NCBI RefSeq assembly: GCF_022508225.1
Contig: NZ_JAETXJ010000003.1
Span: forward strand, 459,312-523,311
From: Desulfovibrio sp. UIB00
GTDB taxonomy: Bacteria; Desulfobacterota; Desulfovibrionia; Desulfovibrionales; Desulfovibrionaceae
Length of the DNA stretch: 64,000 nucleotides
Reading direction: 5' to 3'
Shown here: piece after piece, positions 8,694 through 17,112 of the stretch
Layout of the letters: every line of letters starts with the position of its first letter
Position numbering within the stretch: the stretch's first letter is position 1
Notes under the pieces: model-generated
Told to the model about the DNA's origin: nothing
The model's input: the letters and a program-made list of their open reading frames with translations, nothing else
Databases searched by the model: none
Position numbers and translations under genes: made by a program

Positions 8694-10058
8694 ATGCTTG
8701 ACCTCACCCCAAAGACACATGTGAACAGATCGGGCGTTCTTATCAACCCGTGCAAGACCTGTCAGCCTGTTGGCGCATTGTTTGCCGCCCTGGGCGTGCG
8801 TAATTGCATGCCGTACAGCCACGGATCGCAGGGTTGCGCTTCTTACCACCGCACCTACCTTACGCGTCACTTTAAGGAACCCGCCATTGCCGTCACCAGC
8901 TCCTTTACCGAAGGCGCGTGCGTGTTCGGCGGCGGCCCCAACATCCGCCAGGGCGTCAAGACGGCCTTTGAAGTCTACAATCCGGACATCATTGCCGTGC
9001 ATACCACCTGTCTTTCTGAAACCATCGGCGATGACCTCAAGACCTACATCGACGACATGGAAATTCCGGACGACAAGATCGTGGTACACTGCAACACGCC
9101 GAGCTATGTTGGCTCGCACGTGACGGGTTTTGGCAACATGATGGCCGGGTTCATCAAATACCTTGCCGCCAAGGGCAAGACCACGGAAACCGTGGCGGTG
9201 TTCCCCGGTTTCGTGAACCCCGGCGACATCCGCGAGTACAAGCACCTTGTGAACCTGATGAAGCTCAAGTCCATCATGTTCCCCGATTGCAGCAACGTCA
9301 TGGATGCGCCCATGACCGGCGAATACAAGATGTATCCCGATGGCGGCACCACGGTTGAAGAAATCCGCGACCTCGGCTCGTGCCGTAAGGTTCTGGCTCT
9401 TGGTCGCCTGACCAGCGAGGAACCCGCAGCCCAGCTCAAGCGCAAGTGCGGCGTGGATTACGACCTGCTGCCCCTGCCCATCGGTCTGGCGGATACCGAT
9501 GCCTTCATCATGGCCATGGCAAACCTCAACGGCGGCGAAGTTGACCCGCTCATCGATGAAGAACGCGGCCGCCTGCTCGACCTCATGCTGGACGCAAACC
9601 CGTACTTCTACGGCAAAAAGGTTGCCGTGTACGGCGACCCCGACACAGTGCTTGGCATGACCCGCTTCTGCCTCGAACTGGGCATGATCCCCAAGTATGT
9701 GCTCACCGGTACGCCCGGCGAAACCTTCGTCAAACTGTCCAAGGCCATGTTCAAGGAATACGGCAAGGAAGAAGAGTGTCAGGCCTTTGCCGCCAAGGAC
9801 CTCTTTGACCTGCACCAGTTCATCAAGGAAGAACCCGTTGATCTCTTGCTCGGCAACTCTCACGGCAAGCAGATCGCCAAGGCCGAGGGCATCCCCCTGG
9901 TTCGCGCCGGTTTCCCGGTGCTTGACCGCTACGGACACGCCTCGCTGCCCATGGTCGGCTACCGTGGCGCGTTCCAGCTCGCCACCAGGATAGCAGATAC
10001 GCTCATGGAAGAGTTTGACCGCAATTGCGCCGACGAAGACATGGATCTGATTATGTAA
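8694..10058 (+). CDS. nifK: Nitrogenase MoFe protein beta chain
   Basis: Beta subunit of dinitrogenase; shares the P-cluster with NifD. Ligand motifs are INPCKTCQPVGALFAALG (C23), PYSHGSQGCASY (C48) and HTTCLSETIGDD. At 454 residues it lacks the roughly 50-residue N-terminal extension of Azotobacter NifK, as do clostridial and archaeal forms. The ATG follows the nifD stop by one base, with GGGAG inside the nifD 3' end as ribosome site. A GC hairpin separates it from nifE. Confidence 0.98.
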   Translation: MLDLTPKTHVNRSGVLINPCKTCQPVGALFAALGVRNCMPYSHGSQGCASYHRTYLTRHFKEPAIAVTSSFTEGACVFGGGPNIRQGVKTAFEVYNPDIIAVHTTCLSETIGDDLKTYIDDMEIPDDKIVVHCNTPSYVGSHVTGFGNMMAGFIKYLAAKGKTTETVAVFPGFVNPGDIREYKHLVNLMKLKSIMFPDCSNVMDAPMTGEYKMYPDGGTTVEEIRDLGSCRKVLALGRLTSEEPAAQLKRKCGVDYDLLPLPIGLADTDAFIMAMANLNGGEVDPLIDEERGRLLDLMLDANPYFYGKKVAVYGDPDTVLGMTRFCLELGMIPKYVLTGTPGETFVKLSKAMFKEYGKEEECQAFAAKDLFDLHQFIKEEPVDLLLGNSHGKQIAKAEGIPLVRAGFPVLDRYGHASLPMVGYRGAFQLATRIADTLMEEFDRNCADEDMDLIM

Positions 10059-10083
10059 GACGGCTCAAAGCCGCAATAGGGCC

Positions 10084-10104
10084 GGGGGGGGGCACCCCCC
10101 CCCC
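10084..10104 (+). promoter_or_regulatory. Homopolymer G9/C10 hairpin between nifK and nifE
   Basis: Nine G (10084-10092), the dinucleotide CA, then ten C (10095-10104) make an extremely stable RNA hairpin 25 bases after the nifK stop. There is no T run after it, so full termination is unlikely. It could stabilise the upstream nifHDK message or lower nifE expression by attenuation. The homopolymer runs are also prone to slippage and to sequencing error. Confidence 0.6.
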
Positions 10105-10124
10105 GCCCTTGCAAGGGGGTTCCC

Positions 10125-11552
10125 ATGGCTATGGAAATACTTGAAGAACGCCGTACGTCCATCAAGGAAAAGGGAAACAAGGGCGGGGGCTGCTGTAGCG
10201 GCGACGGCCTGCGTTGCGATACGGCCAGCGTGGCCGGTTCCGTGAGCCAGCGGGCCTGCGTGTACTGCGGTGCGCGCGTGGTGTTAAACCCCATTACCGA
10301 CGCCTTTCATATCGTGCACGGCCCCATCGGCTGCGCCAGCTACACCTGGGACATTCGCGGCAGCCTCACCAGCGGGTCGGAACTGTTCCGCAACAGTTTT
10401 TCCACTGACTTGCAGGAAAAGGACATCGTCTTTGGCGGCGCGGAAAAGCTCACCCGCGCCATTGACGAGGCCATAGCCAACTATTCGCCCAAGCTCATCT
10501 TTGTGTACGCCACCTGCATCGTGGGCGTTATCGGCGACGATGTGGAAGCCGTGTGCCGCAATGCGGAAAAAAAGCACGGCATCCGGGTGATCGCGGTCAA
10601 GGCTCCGGGCTTTTCGGGCACCAAGTCCACGGGCTACCGCATGGCCTGCAACGCCCTTGTGCAGCTTATGGAGCCGCATAAGGAACAGCCAAAGATCAAG
10701 GGCGTCAACATTCTTGGCGACTACAACCTTGCAGGCGAAATGTGGATCATCCGCAACTACCTGCGCGAGATGGGCATTCCCATTGTCGCCACGCTCACGG
10801 GCGATGCCGCGTACGAAACGCTCATCAAGGCCCCGGCTGCCCAGCTCAATATCGTGCAGTGCGCTGGCTCCATGATGTATCTGGCCCACCGCATGGAAGA
10901 CGAAATGGGCGTCCCATGGATGCGCGCCAGCTTCTTTGGGGTGGAAGACACATCTACCGCCCTGCGGCAGGTGGCCGAGCGCCTCAATGACGACTACGCA
11001 AAGCGCAAGGCTGAAGCCCTTATCTCTGAACGCGGCACAAAGGCGGAAGCTTTTCTTGAACAGTACAAGCCGCACTTTGTGGGCAAAAAGGCCGCCATCT
11101 TTGTGGGCGGCGGCTTCAAGGCCATATCGCTCATCCGTCAGTTTAACGAAATGGGCATTGAAACCGTAGTGGTCGGCACCCAGACCGGCAAGCCTGAAGA
11201 TTATGAAATCATTTCAAGCCTCGTTAACCCCGGCACCGTCATTCTGGACGATGCCAACCCCGCAGAGCTTGAAACCTTCATGAAGCAGAAAGGCGCGGAT
11301 ATTCTGGTTGGCGGCGTCAAGGAACGCCCCCTCGCCTACAAGCTCGGCATTGCCTTTTGCGACCACAACCACGAGCGCAAGCACGCTCTGGGCGGTTTTG
11401 AAGGCGTGGAAAACTTCACCCGCGAGGTGAACCTTTCCATCAACAGCCCTGTGTGGCAGTTCACGCGCAGCTCTGCCTCATTTGCCGAGGCAACGCAGGC
11501 GCAGGCCAGTCTGGTGCGTGAAGCACTGGCAGCAAGAGCAGCACATTTCTAG
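10125..11552 (+). CDS. nifE: Nitrogenase FeMo-cofactor scaffold subunit NifE
   Basis: NifD-like half of the NifEN scaffold on which the NifB product is converted to FeMo-cofactor. The cysteines expected of NifE are visible: CVYCGARVVLNP, HGPIGCASYTWDIRG and YATCIVGVIGDDV. A cofactor-pocket cysteine lies in LNIVQCAGSMMYLAHRM. The N-terminal segment GGGCCSGDGLRCD is cysteine-rich. At 475 residues it is normal. The ATG at 10125 follows AAGGGGG; a second in-frame ATG at 10131 is possible. It is the fifth nif gene after nifH (sixth including nifH), followed by nifN-B after 74 bases. Confidence 0.97.
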   Translation: MAMEILEERRTSIKEKGNKGGGCCSGDGLRCDTASVAGSVSQRACVYCGARVVLNPITDAFHIVHGPIGCASYTWDIRGSLTSGSELFRNSFSTDLQEKDIVFGGAEKLTRAIDEAIANYSPKLIFVYATCIVGVIGDDVEAVCRNAEKKHGIRVIAVKAPGFSGTKSTGYRMACNALVQLMEPHKEQPKIKGVNILGDYNLAGEMWIIRNYLREMGIPIVATLTGDAAYETLIKAPAAQLNIVQCAGSMMYLAHRMEDEMGVPWMRASFFGVEDTSTALRQVAERLNDDYAKRKAEALISERGTKAEAFLEQYKPHFVGKKAAIFVGGGFKAISLIRQFNEMGIETVVVGTQTGKPEDYEIISSLVNPGTVILDDANPAELETFMKQKGADILVGGVKERPLAYKLGIAFCDHNHERKHALGGFEGVENFTREVNLSINSPVWQFTRSSASFAEATQAQASLVREALAARAAHF

Positions 11553-11626
11553 CACAGCGTAATCGGCTTGCACGCAGTTTGCCCGCCGCTGCGGCCCAAA
11601 GGCCGCCTGGAACAAAGGAGAAGACA

Positions 11627-14338
11627 ATGAGCGCCAATCTTGTCAACCTGAATACAAATCCCTGCAAGATGTGCATGCCCATGGGTTCGGTGAGCGCCTT
11701 TTACGGCATCAGCAAGAGCATGAGCATTCTGCACGGTTCGCAGGGGTGCAGCACCTATATTCGGCGGCACATGGCAACCCATTACAATGAGCCGGTGGAT
11801 ATCGCCTCCTCTTCGCTTACGGAAGAAGGCACGGTCTTCGGCGGCACCAAGAACCTGCTCAAGGGGCTTGAAAACCTCATCAAGCTCTACAATCCCGAGG
11901 TGATCGGCGTTTCCACCACCTGCCTTGCCGAAACCATCGGCGAGGACGTGCCCGCCATCATCAAGCAGTTCAAGGACGAACACCCGGAAGTGACGGCCAC
12001 CATCATTCCCGTGGCCTCGCCGGGCTACAGCGGCTCTCAGTACGAAGGATTTTTCCGCGCATTGCACGCCATTGTGCGCCACGTGCCCATGAACGACGCA
12101 CCCAATAACGTGGTCAACATCATCACCGGGCACCTCTCTGCGGCGGATACCAGAGCCCTCAAGCTGCTGCTCGACGCCAGCGGCCTCGAATACGTGCTGC
12201 TGCCCGACCTTTCGCAGAATCTTGATGGCGGGCATGAAGACGACTATAACAGGCTGCCCCAGTATGGCACCACGCTTGCCCGCATCGGCCTCATGGCTGG
12301 CGCGCGCATGACTCTTGAACTTGCGCCCTTCTGCCCCGAGGGTTATTCCCCCGGCGCGTACCTGCGCGATACTTACGGCGTACCGCTGCTGCGCATGAAC
12401 CTACCCGTGGGCCTGCGTGATACCGACGCCTTTGTAGCCACGCTTGAAGCCCTTGGCGGAACCATCCCCGCCACTGTACGTGAAGAGCGCGCCCGCTACC
12501 TTGACGCCATGATCGATGCGCACAAGTATAACGCCCAGAGCCGCGTTGCCGTATTTGGCGAGCCGGACATGGTGCTGGCCCTTGTGCGCGCCTCGTGCGA
12601 AAATGGGGCTGTCCCCGTGGTGGCCGCCACCGGCAGCCGCTGCGCCGCCTTTGAAAAAACGCTTGCGCCTGACATGGCTCAGGCTACGGAAACCCAGTTC
12701 AGCGGCGATTACGACATTCTGAATTTTGCAGACTTTGCCGCCATTGAAAACGCCATGCTGGCGCGCAAGGCCAACCTCATGCTGGGTAATTCCGATGGCC
12801 GCCGCATTGAGGAGCGCCACCACGTTCCGCTGCTGCGCTACGGCTTTCCCATCCACGACAGGGTCGGCGGCCAGCGCACACGCATGCTCTTCTATGATGG
12901 CTCGCTCAGCCTCATGGAAGCCACGGCAAACGCCATGTTGCAGTTCACCGAGGGCAGCTTCCGCGAGGAGCTTCTCAACAAATACTTCAAGGATGAAGCC
13001 GTCATGGAAGCTGATGCCTCCCGCATAGAAGTTGCGGCCCCGGCCATGGAGCCTCTTGTGCCTGTAACAGCCCCTTCAGCCGTCCATGCCGCTGGCAGCG
13101 CCGCCTCCGTCAATGCCGAGCGCACCAAGTCCCACCCATGTTTTTCCTGTGGGGCCTGTGCCACCTCGGCGCGTCTGCATCTGCCCATCGCGCCCAAGTG
13201 CAACCTGAGCTGTAACTACTGCCTGCGCAAGTACGACTGCGTTAACGAAAGCCGCCCCGGCGTCACCACCGCCGTGCTCACGCCCGCACAGGCTTTTGAC
13301 CACTTTATGAAGGTTAAGCGCGACATGCCCAACCTTACGGTTGTGGGCATCGCCGGCCCCGGCGACACGCTGGCCAATCCCGAGGAAACCTTCCGCACGC
13401 TGGAGATGATCCGCAAGGAAGACCCCAATATCACCTTCTGCATGTCCACCAACGGTCTGGCCCTGCCGGAATACGTGGAAGACATGAAGCGCGTGGGCGT
13501 AAGCCACGCCACCGTGACCATCAACGCTGTTGACCCCGCCATTGGCGCGCAGATTTACAAGTTTGCCATGTATCGTGGCAAGAAATACACGGGCGAAACC
13601 GCAGCCGCCCTCTTGCTGGCAAACCAGATGGCGGGCCTGCGCGCCCTCTCCCAGGCGGGCATAGTGAGCAAGGTCAACACGGTGCTGCTCAAGGGCATCA
13701 ACGACGGGCACATCCCGCAGGTAGTGGAAACCGCGCGCGAGCTGGGCGCTGTGATGACCAACATCATGCAGCTCATCCCGGTCAAGGGCAGCGTTTTTGA
13801 AAACATGCCCCTTGTGAGCAACAAGGAACTCATGGACATGCGCCGCAGCTGCGAGCCCACGCTCAAGCAGATGTACCATTGCAAGCAGTGCCGCGCCGAT
13901 GCCGTGGGCCTGCTGGGCGACGACAAGTCCATTGAGTACCGCCCGCCCGTGGCCGAAAAGGCCCCCGCTGCGGAAGAAACCAAGCCCGCCGTGGCCCGCA
14001 AGATACGCATTGCCGTGGCTTCCAAGACAGGCATGACAGTTGATCAGCACTTTGGTCAGGCCGAACAGTTTTACATCTACGAGAGCGACGGCGACGCAGC
14101 CAGCTACGTGGAAACCCGCAGTGTTTCCAAATACTGCAACGGCATGGACGACTGCGGCGAAAAGGCCGGGCGCATGGCGGGCATTCTGGCCGCCGTGGAC
14201 GACTGCAAGGGCGTGCTGGCCCTGCGCATAGGCGAAAGCCCGCTGAAAAAGCTTGAGACCAAGGGAATACGCGTGTTCACCCTCTATGAAAATGTGGACA
14301 AGGCCGTGAATGACGCCGCCAGGGCGCTCTGCGGATAA
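11627..14338 (+). CDS. nifN-B: NifN-NifB fusion with C-terminal NifX-like domain
   Basis: 903-residue protein joining two or three cofactor-assembly functions. Residues about 1-450 are NifN, the NifK-like half of the NifEN scaffold (NPCKMCMPMGSVSAFYG, HGSQGCSTYIRRH, STTCLAETIGED). A linker rich in Ala, Pro and Val (about 465-495) follows. Residues about 498-775 are the radical-SAM enzyme NifB, with the CX3CX2C motif CNLSCNYC near residue 525 and further cysteines before it (HPCFSCGAC). Residues about 785-903 are a NifX/NafY-like domain (RIAVASKTGMTVDQHFGQ). NifN-B fusions are known from Clostridium pasteurianum. The start at 11627 has AAAGGAGAAGACA before it; an upstream extension has no ribosome site. 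Confidence 0.97.
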   Translation: MSANLVNLNTNPCKMCMPMGSVSAFYGISKSMSILHGSQGCSTYIRRHMATHYNEPVDIASSSLTEEGTVFGGTKNLLKGLENLIKLYNPEVIGVSTTCLAETIGEDVPAIIKQFKDEHPEVTATIIPVASPGYSGSQYEGFFRALHAIVRHVPMNDAPNNVVNIITGHLSAADTRALKLLLDASGLEYVLLPDLSQNLDGGHEDDYNRLPQYGTTLARIGLMAGARMTLELAPFCPEGYSPGAYLRDTYGVPLLRMNLPVGLRDTDAFVATLEALGGTIPATVREERARYLDAMIDAHKYNAQSRVAVFGEPDMVLALVRASCENGAVPVVAATGSRCAAFEKTLAPDMAQATETQFSGDYDILNFADFAAIENAMLARKANLMLGNSDGRRIEERHHVPLLRYGFPIHDRVGGQRTRMLFYDGSLSLMEATANAMLQFTEGSFREELLNKYFKDEAVMEADASRIEVAAPAMEPLVPVTAPSAVHAAGSAASVNAERTKSHPCFSCGACATSARLHLPIAPKCNLSCNYCLRKYDCVNESRPGVTTAVLTPAQAFDHFMKVKRDMPNLTVVGIAGPGDTLANPEETFRTLEMIRKEDPNITFCMSTNGLALPEYVEDMKRVGVSHATVTINAVDPAIGAQIYKFAMYRGKKYTGETAAALLLANQMAGLRALSQAGIVSKVNTVLLKGINDGHIPQVVETARELGAVMTNIMQLIPVKGSVFENMPLVSNKELMDMRRSCEPTLKQMYHCKQCRADAVGLLGDDKSIEYRPPVAEKAPAAEETKPAVARKIRIAVASKTGMTVDQHFGQAEQFYIYESDGDAASYVETRSVSKYCNGMDDCGEKAGRMAGILAAVDDCKGVLALRIGESPLKKLETKGIRVFTLYENVDKAVNDAARALCG

Positions 14339-14354
14339 TTCCGGCCCAATCCTA

Positions 14355-14385
14355 CGGCCTGACCGGAGGCAAACCGGTCAGGCCG
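14355..14385 (+). promoter_or_regulatory. 12-bp perfect hairpin between nifN-B and nifV-omega
   Basis: Arms at 14355-14366 and 14374-14385 pair perfectly around the loop AGGCAAA. There is no T run, so it is more likely a mild attenuator or an mRNA-processing or stability element than a full terminator. Confidence 0.55.
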
Positions 14386-14419
14386 GGGCACACGCCATCT
14401 TTGCCAAGAGGTTATTTCC

Positions 14420-15364
14420 ATGCCGCAACTGGTGGACAGAACGCTCTGCCTGCTCTACCGGGTGCTGCCAGCCGCGCACTCGCAAGAGGAAAGGCAGACC
14501 GCAGACGCATTTGCGCTCTGGGCCGGGGAATGGATCGACCTCATGCACCACATGGGTTTTGTGGTCGAAATTCCCCCAGACCTGCAATTTGCAGCAGCCA
14601 GCACCAAGGCCCGCCGCACGGGCAAACGCCCGAACCTTAACGGGCCGTGGTCGCGCCTGAGCGGTTGCTGTGACGCTCTCTATACCTTCGAAACGGAACT
14701 CTGGCCGCGCTTTGCCGCCATCAAGGATATGGTGGAGTTCTGCCCGGGCGACCACGCGGGCTGCGCCACGGCACTTGCCGTGCTGTGGCTGCTCAAGGGC
14801 GGCCTCCGGGTGGCGGGCTGCATTGGCGGCTCTGCCCTGCACGGCCCCGATGCCGGACCTGCCCTGGAAGAAGTGGCCCTGAGCCTGTACGCCCAGGGTC
14901 TGGAGACAGACCTGACGCATCTGGACAAACTGCCTGAAGCAACAGCTCTGCTCAGGGAGGCAGGCCAGGAAGTTTCCCACCACAAGGCCGTGCTGGGCGC
15001 GGATATCTTTGCTGTAGAATCCGGCATCCATGTGGACGGCATTGTCAAAAAGCCCTTTCTGTACGAGCCATATGCTCCAGCCACTGTGGGGCTTGAACGC
15101 CAGATTGTGGTAGGCAAGCACTCAGGGCGTGTTTCGTTGCGCATCAAGGCCCGCCAGCTTGGTTTGAACTTGCCGCGCACGGCGGAAGAACATATGCTGG
15201 AACTGGTTCAGCAGCTTGCCGAGCGCCAGCAATGCAGCCTGACCGATGCCCAGTTTCTCGACCTGTGTCACACATGCCATCCCCCCGAATCCTTGTCTTC
15301 TGCCCGAACGGACTGTTGCGGTCTTTCGGGCGCAACGGTTTCTGTGGAGGTGGGCCATGCCTGA
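14420..15364 (+). CDS. nifV-omega: Homocitrate synthase omega subunit (C-terminal part of split NifV)
   Basis: 314 residues. The second half carries the communication and leucine-binding-like region of homocitrate/isopropylmalate synthases: ESGIHVDGIVKKPF, YEPYAPATVGLERQ and GKHSGRVSL. The first half still resembles the TIM barrel but has lost catalysis: LVDRTLCLLYRVLP stands where active enzymes have DTTLRDGEQAPG, and SALHGPDAGPALEEV stands where they have GERAGNAPLEEV. It should therefore work only together with the alpha subunit encoded next, making homocitrate for FeMo-cofactor. Clostridium pasteurianum also has nifV-omega followed by nifV-alpha. The ATG at 14420 has AGAGGTT before it, and the stop overlaps the next start by 8 bases. 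Confidence 0.9.
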   Translation: MPQLVDRTLCLLYRVLPAAHSQEERQTADAFALWAGEWIDLMHHMGFVVEIPPDLQFAAASTKARRTGKRPNLNGPWSRLSGCCDALYTFETELWPRFAAIKDMVEFCPGDHAGCATALAVLWLLKGGLRVAGCIGGSALHGPDAGPALEEVALSLYAQGLETDLTHLDKLPEATALLREAGQEVSHHKAVLGADIFAVESGIHVDGIVKKPFLYEPYAPATVGLERQIVVGKHSGRVSLRIKARQLGLNLPRTAEEHMLELVQQLAERQQCSLTDAQFLDLCHTCHPPESLSSARTDCCGLSGATVSVEVGHA

Positions 15365-16220
15365 GATCATTATTGTCGACACCACACTGCGCGACGGCGA
15401 GCAGGCTCCCGGTTTTGCATTTCCCCCTGCCCTGAAAATCCGCCTTGCCGCCATGATGGACGAAGCTGGCGTGGACCAGATCGAGGCGGGCGTCCCCGCC
15501 ATGGGTGAAAACGAAAAGGCCACCATCCGCTCCATCCGCGAGGCCTGTTCCAATGCCCGCGTTTCCACCTGGAACCGCCTGCGCGAAAGCGATGTGCGCC
15601 ACTCCTTTGACTGCTCCCCGCATATCATTCATCTGTGCTGCCCGGTTTCTGACCGGCAGATCAAGGACAAGCTCAAAACCACCCGCGCCGAGGTAATGGC
15701 CTCCCTTGCCAAGTGCGCGGCACTCGCCGCAAGCCGTGGCGCGGAAGTGACAGTTGGCTTTGAAGATGCCTCCCACGCCTCGCCCGACCAGTTGCGCGAA
15801 GCGGCAAAGGCGGCGCGTCAGTGCGGCGTGGTGCGGGTGCGGCTCAGCGATACCGTGGGCTGTTACACGCCAGACAAGGTCTGGCGGGCCGTGCGCATGC
15901 TGCGCGAGACAGGCGTGGATGTGGAAATCCACGCGCACAACGACTTTGGCATGGCTGTTGCCAATTCACTCATGGCTGTGAACGCCGGGGCGCGCTACGT
16001 CAATACAACGTTGTGGGGCATTGGCGAGCGGGCTGGCAACTGTGGGCTTGCCACCTTTACGGCGGCGGCTGCGCGGCTTGGCAATACATCCTGCGCGGTG
16101 GACGCGCGCAAGGCACTTGAACTGGAACGCCTTGCGGCCACGCTTTTGCCGCAAAAATCCATGAACGGCTGGGGCAAGCATTTGGGGTACAGCTATGGCA
16201 CGCGCCCCTTTGGTCTTTAA
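15357..16220 (+). CDS. nifV-alpha: Homocitrate synthase alpha subunit (catalytic part of split NifV)
   Basis: Catalytic TIM-barrel half, 287 residues, condensing acetyl-CoA with 2-oxoglutarate to homocitrate. Active-site and metal motifs are intact: VDTTLRDGEQAPG at the N-terminus, IEAGVPAMGENE, EDASHASPDQL, EIHAHNDFGMAVANSL with the HxH metal ligands, and GIGERAGNCGLATF. The protein ends soon after the barrel and lacks the C-terminal domain supplied by the omega subunit. The ATG at 15357 has GGAGGTGGGCC before it and overlaps nifV-omega by 8 bases, so translation is coupled. Together the two chains make one enzyme. Confidence 0.95.
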   Translation: MPEIIIVDTTLRDGEQAPGFAFPPALKIRLAAMMDEAGVDQIEAGVPAMGENEKATIRSIREACSNARVSTWNRLRESDVRHSFDCSPHIIHLCCPVSDRQIKDKLKTTRAEVMASLAKCAALAASRGAEVTVGFEDASHASPDQLREAAKAARQCGVVRVRLSDTVGCYTPDKVWRAVRMLRETGVDVEIHAHNDFGMAVANSLMAVNAGARYVNTTLWGIGERAGNCGLATFTAAAARLGNTSCAVDARKALELERLAATLLPQKSMNGWGKHLGYSYGTRPFGL

Positions 16221-16450
16221 CGGCACAAGCGTCTTTTGTCCTCTGCCAGCGTTACACTGCGCCAGTTTTTTCGGTCGAGTACTATAAGAGTACACTCCCT
16301 CAAAAACAGGCTTGTCTTCCTTGGCAGAGAACAAAATCCATCTTGTGCTAAAACAAGTTTATCATAATTACGTCAGATAGATGTTATTTTTAATAATTAC
16401 ATCACTCGTTGCCGCTAACACTCTGGACGCCCAAGCATATGGAGATCGCC

Positions 16451-17101
16451 ATGAAATGCGACTGCATTGCAGTATTGGAAAATACAGATAATTCAATCAC
16501 CTCAATGGAAAACTGCACCCACCTTTCCGTCTGGCAGCGCGACTGGAGCACGGGTAAGGGCTGGCATGCCTGTGATCCCGTGCCCTTTTCTCTTGAAGGC
16601 TGCGGCACCCTGCCCCAGATGCGCGATCGGCTGCGCCAACTGGCCCTTCTGCTGCCCGCAGAGGCGGCCATAGCCGGGGCCAGTATTTCCGGTCTTGCCT
16701 ACAACGAACTCAGCCGCATGGGCTTTTGCCTGTGCGAGCTGGACGCATTCTCGCCCGATATTCTGGATGCCCTGGCCAGCGAGATTCTGGCTTCCGCCCA
16801 AGGGGAAGTGCAGGTTCCCACCGCGCCCACGCCCACGGATACGCCCGGCGTATACAGCATAAATCTTATGGAAGTGCAGGCCGCGCACCCGGAAATCACG
16901 TCAAAAAAAGCCCTGCGTCCCTTTTTTGCGTCCACGCCCTTTGTGGAACTGGAACTCATCTGCGGGCACATGCCCCCCTGGCTTGAGGAGCACATGCGCC
17001 AGCAGCGCCTGACATGCGCCCTCACCCGGCAGGATGACGGAACCGTCCGCGCCCGGATTTCGCATGCGCTTTGCGGCGAAACTGCGTCCAATGGACGTTA
17101 G
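16451..17101 (+). CDS. AnfO-like nitrogenase accessory protein
   Basis: 216 residues. The middle and C-terminal part (LMEVQAAHPEITSKKALRPFF and ELELICGHMPPWLEEHM, split here only for description) resembles the AnfO family, named for a gene of the iron-only nitrogenase cluster whose biochemical role is unsettled. I recognise this from family memory, not from a search. The N-terminal part (CDCIAVLENTDNSITSMENC, then SVWQRDW) is a beta-rich segment as in dinitrogenase iron-molybdenum-binding proteins. The start at 16451 has GGAGAT at the right spacing; an ATG at 16439 is the alternative. It lies 230 bases after nifV-alpha and 11 bases before the repeat protein. It is odd in a molybdenum-type cluster with no anf genes in view. 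Confidence 0.6.
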   Translation: MKCDCIAVLENTDNSITSMENCTHLSVWQRDWSTGKGWHACDPVPFSLEGCGTLPQMRDRLRQLALLLPAEAAIAGASISGLAYNELSRMGFCLCELDAFSPDILDALASEILASAQGEVQVPTAPTPTDTPGVYSINLMEVQAAHPEITSKKALRPFFASTPFVELELICGHMPPWLEEHMRQQRLTCALTRQDDGTVRARISHALCGETASNGR

Positions 17102-17112
17102 GAGTCTATGTT

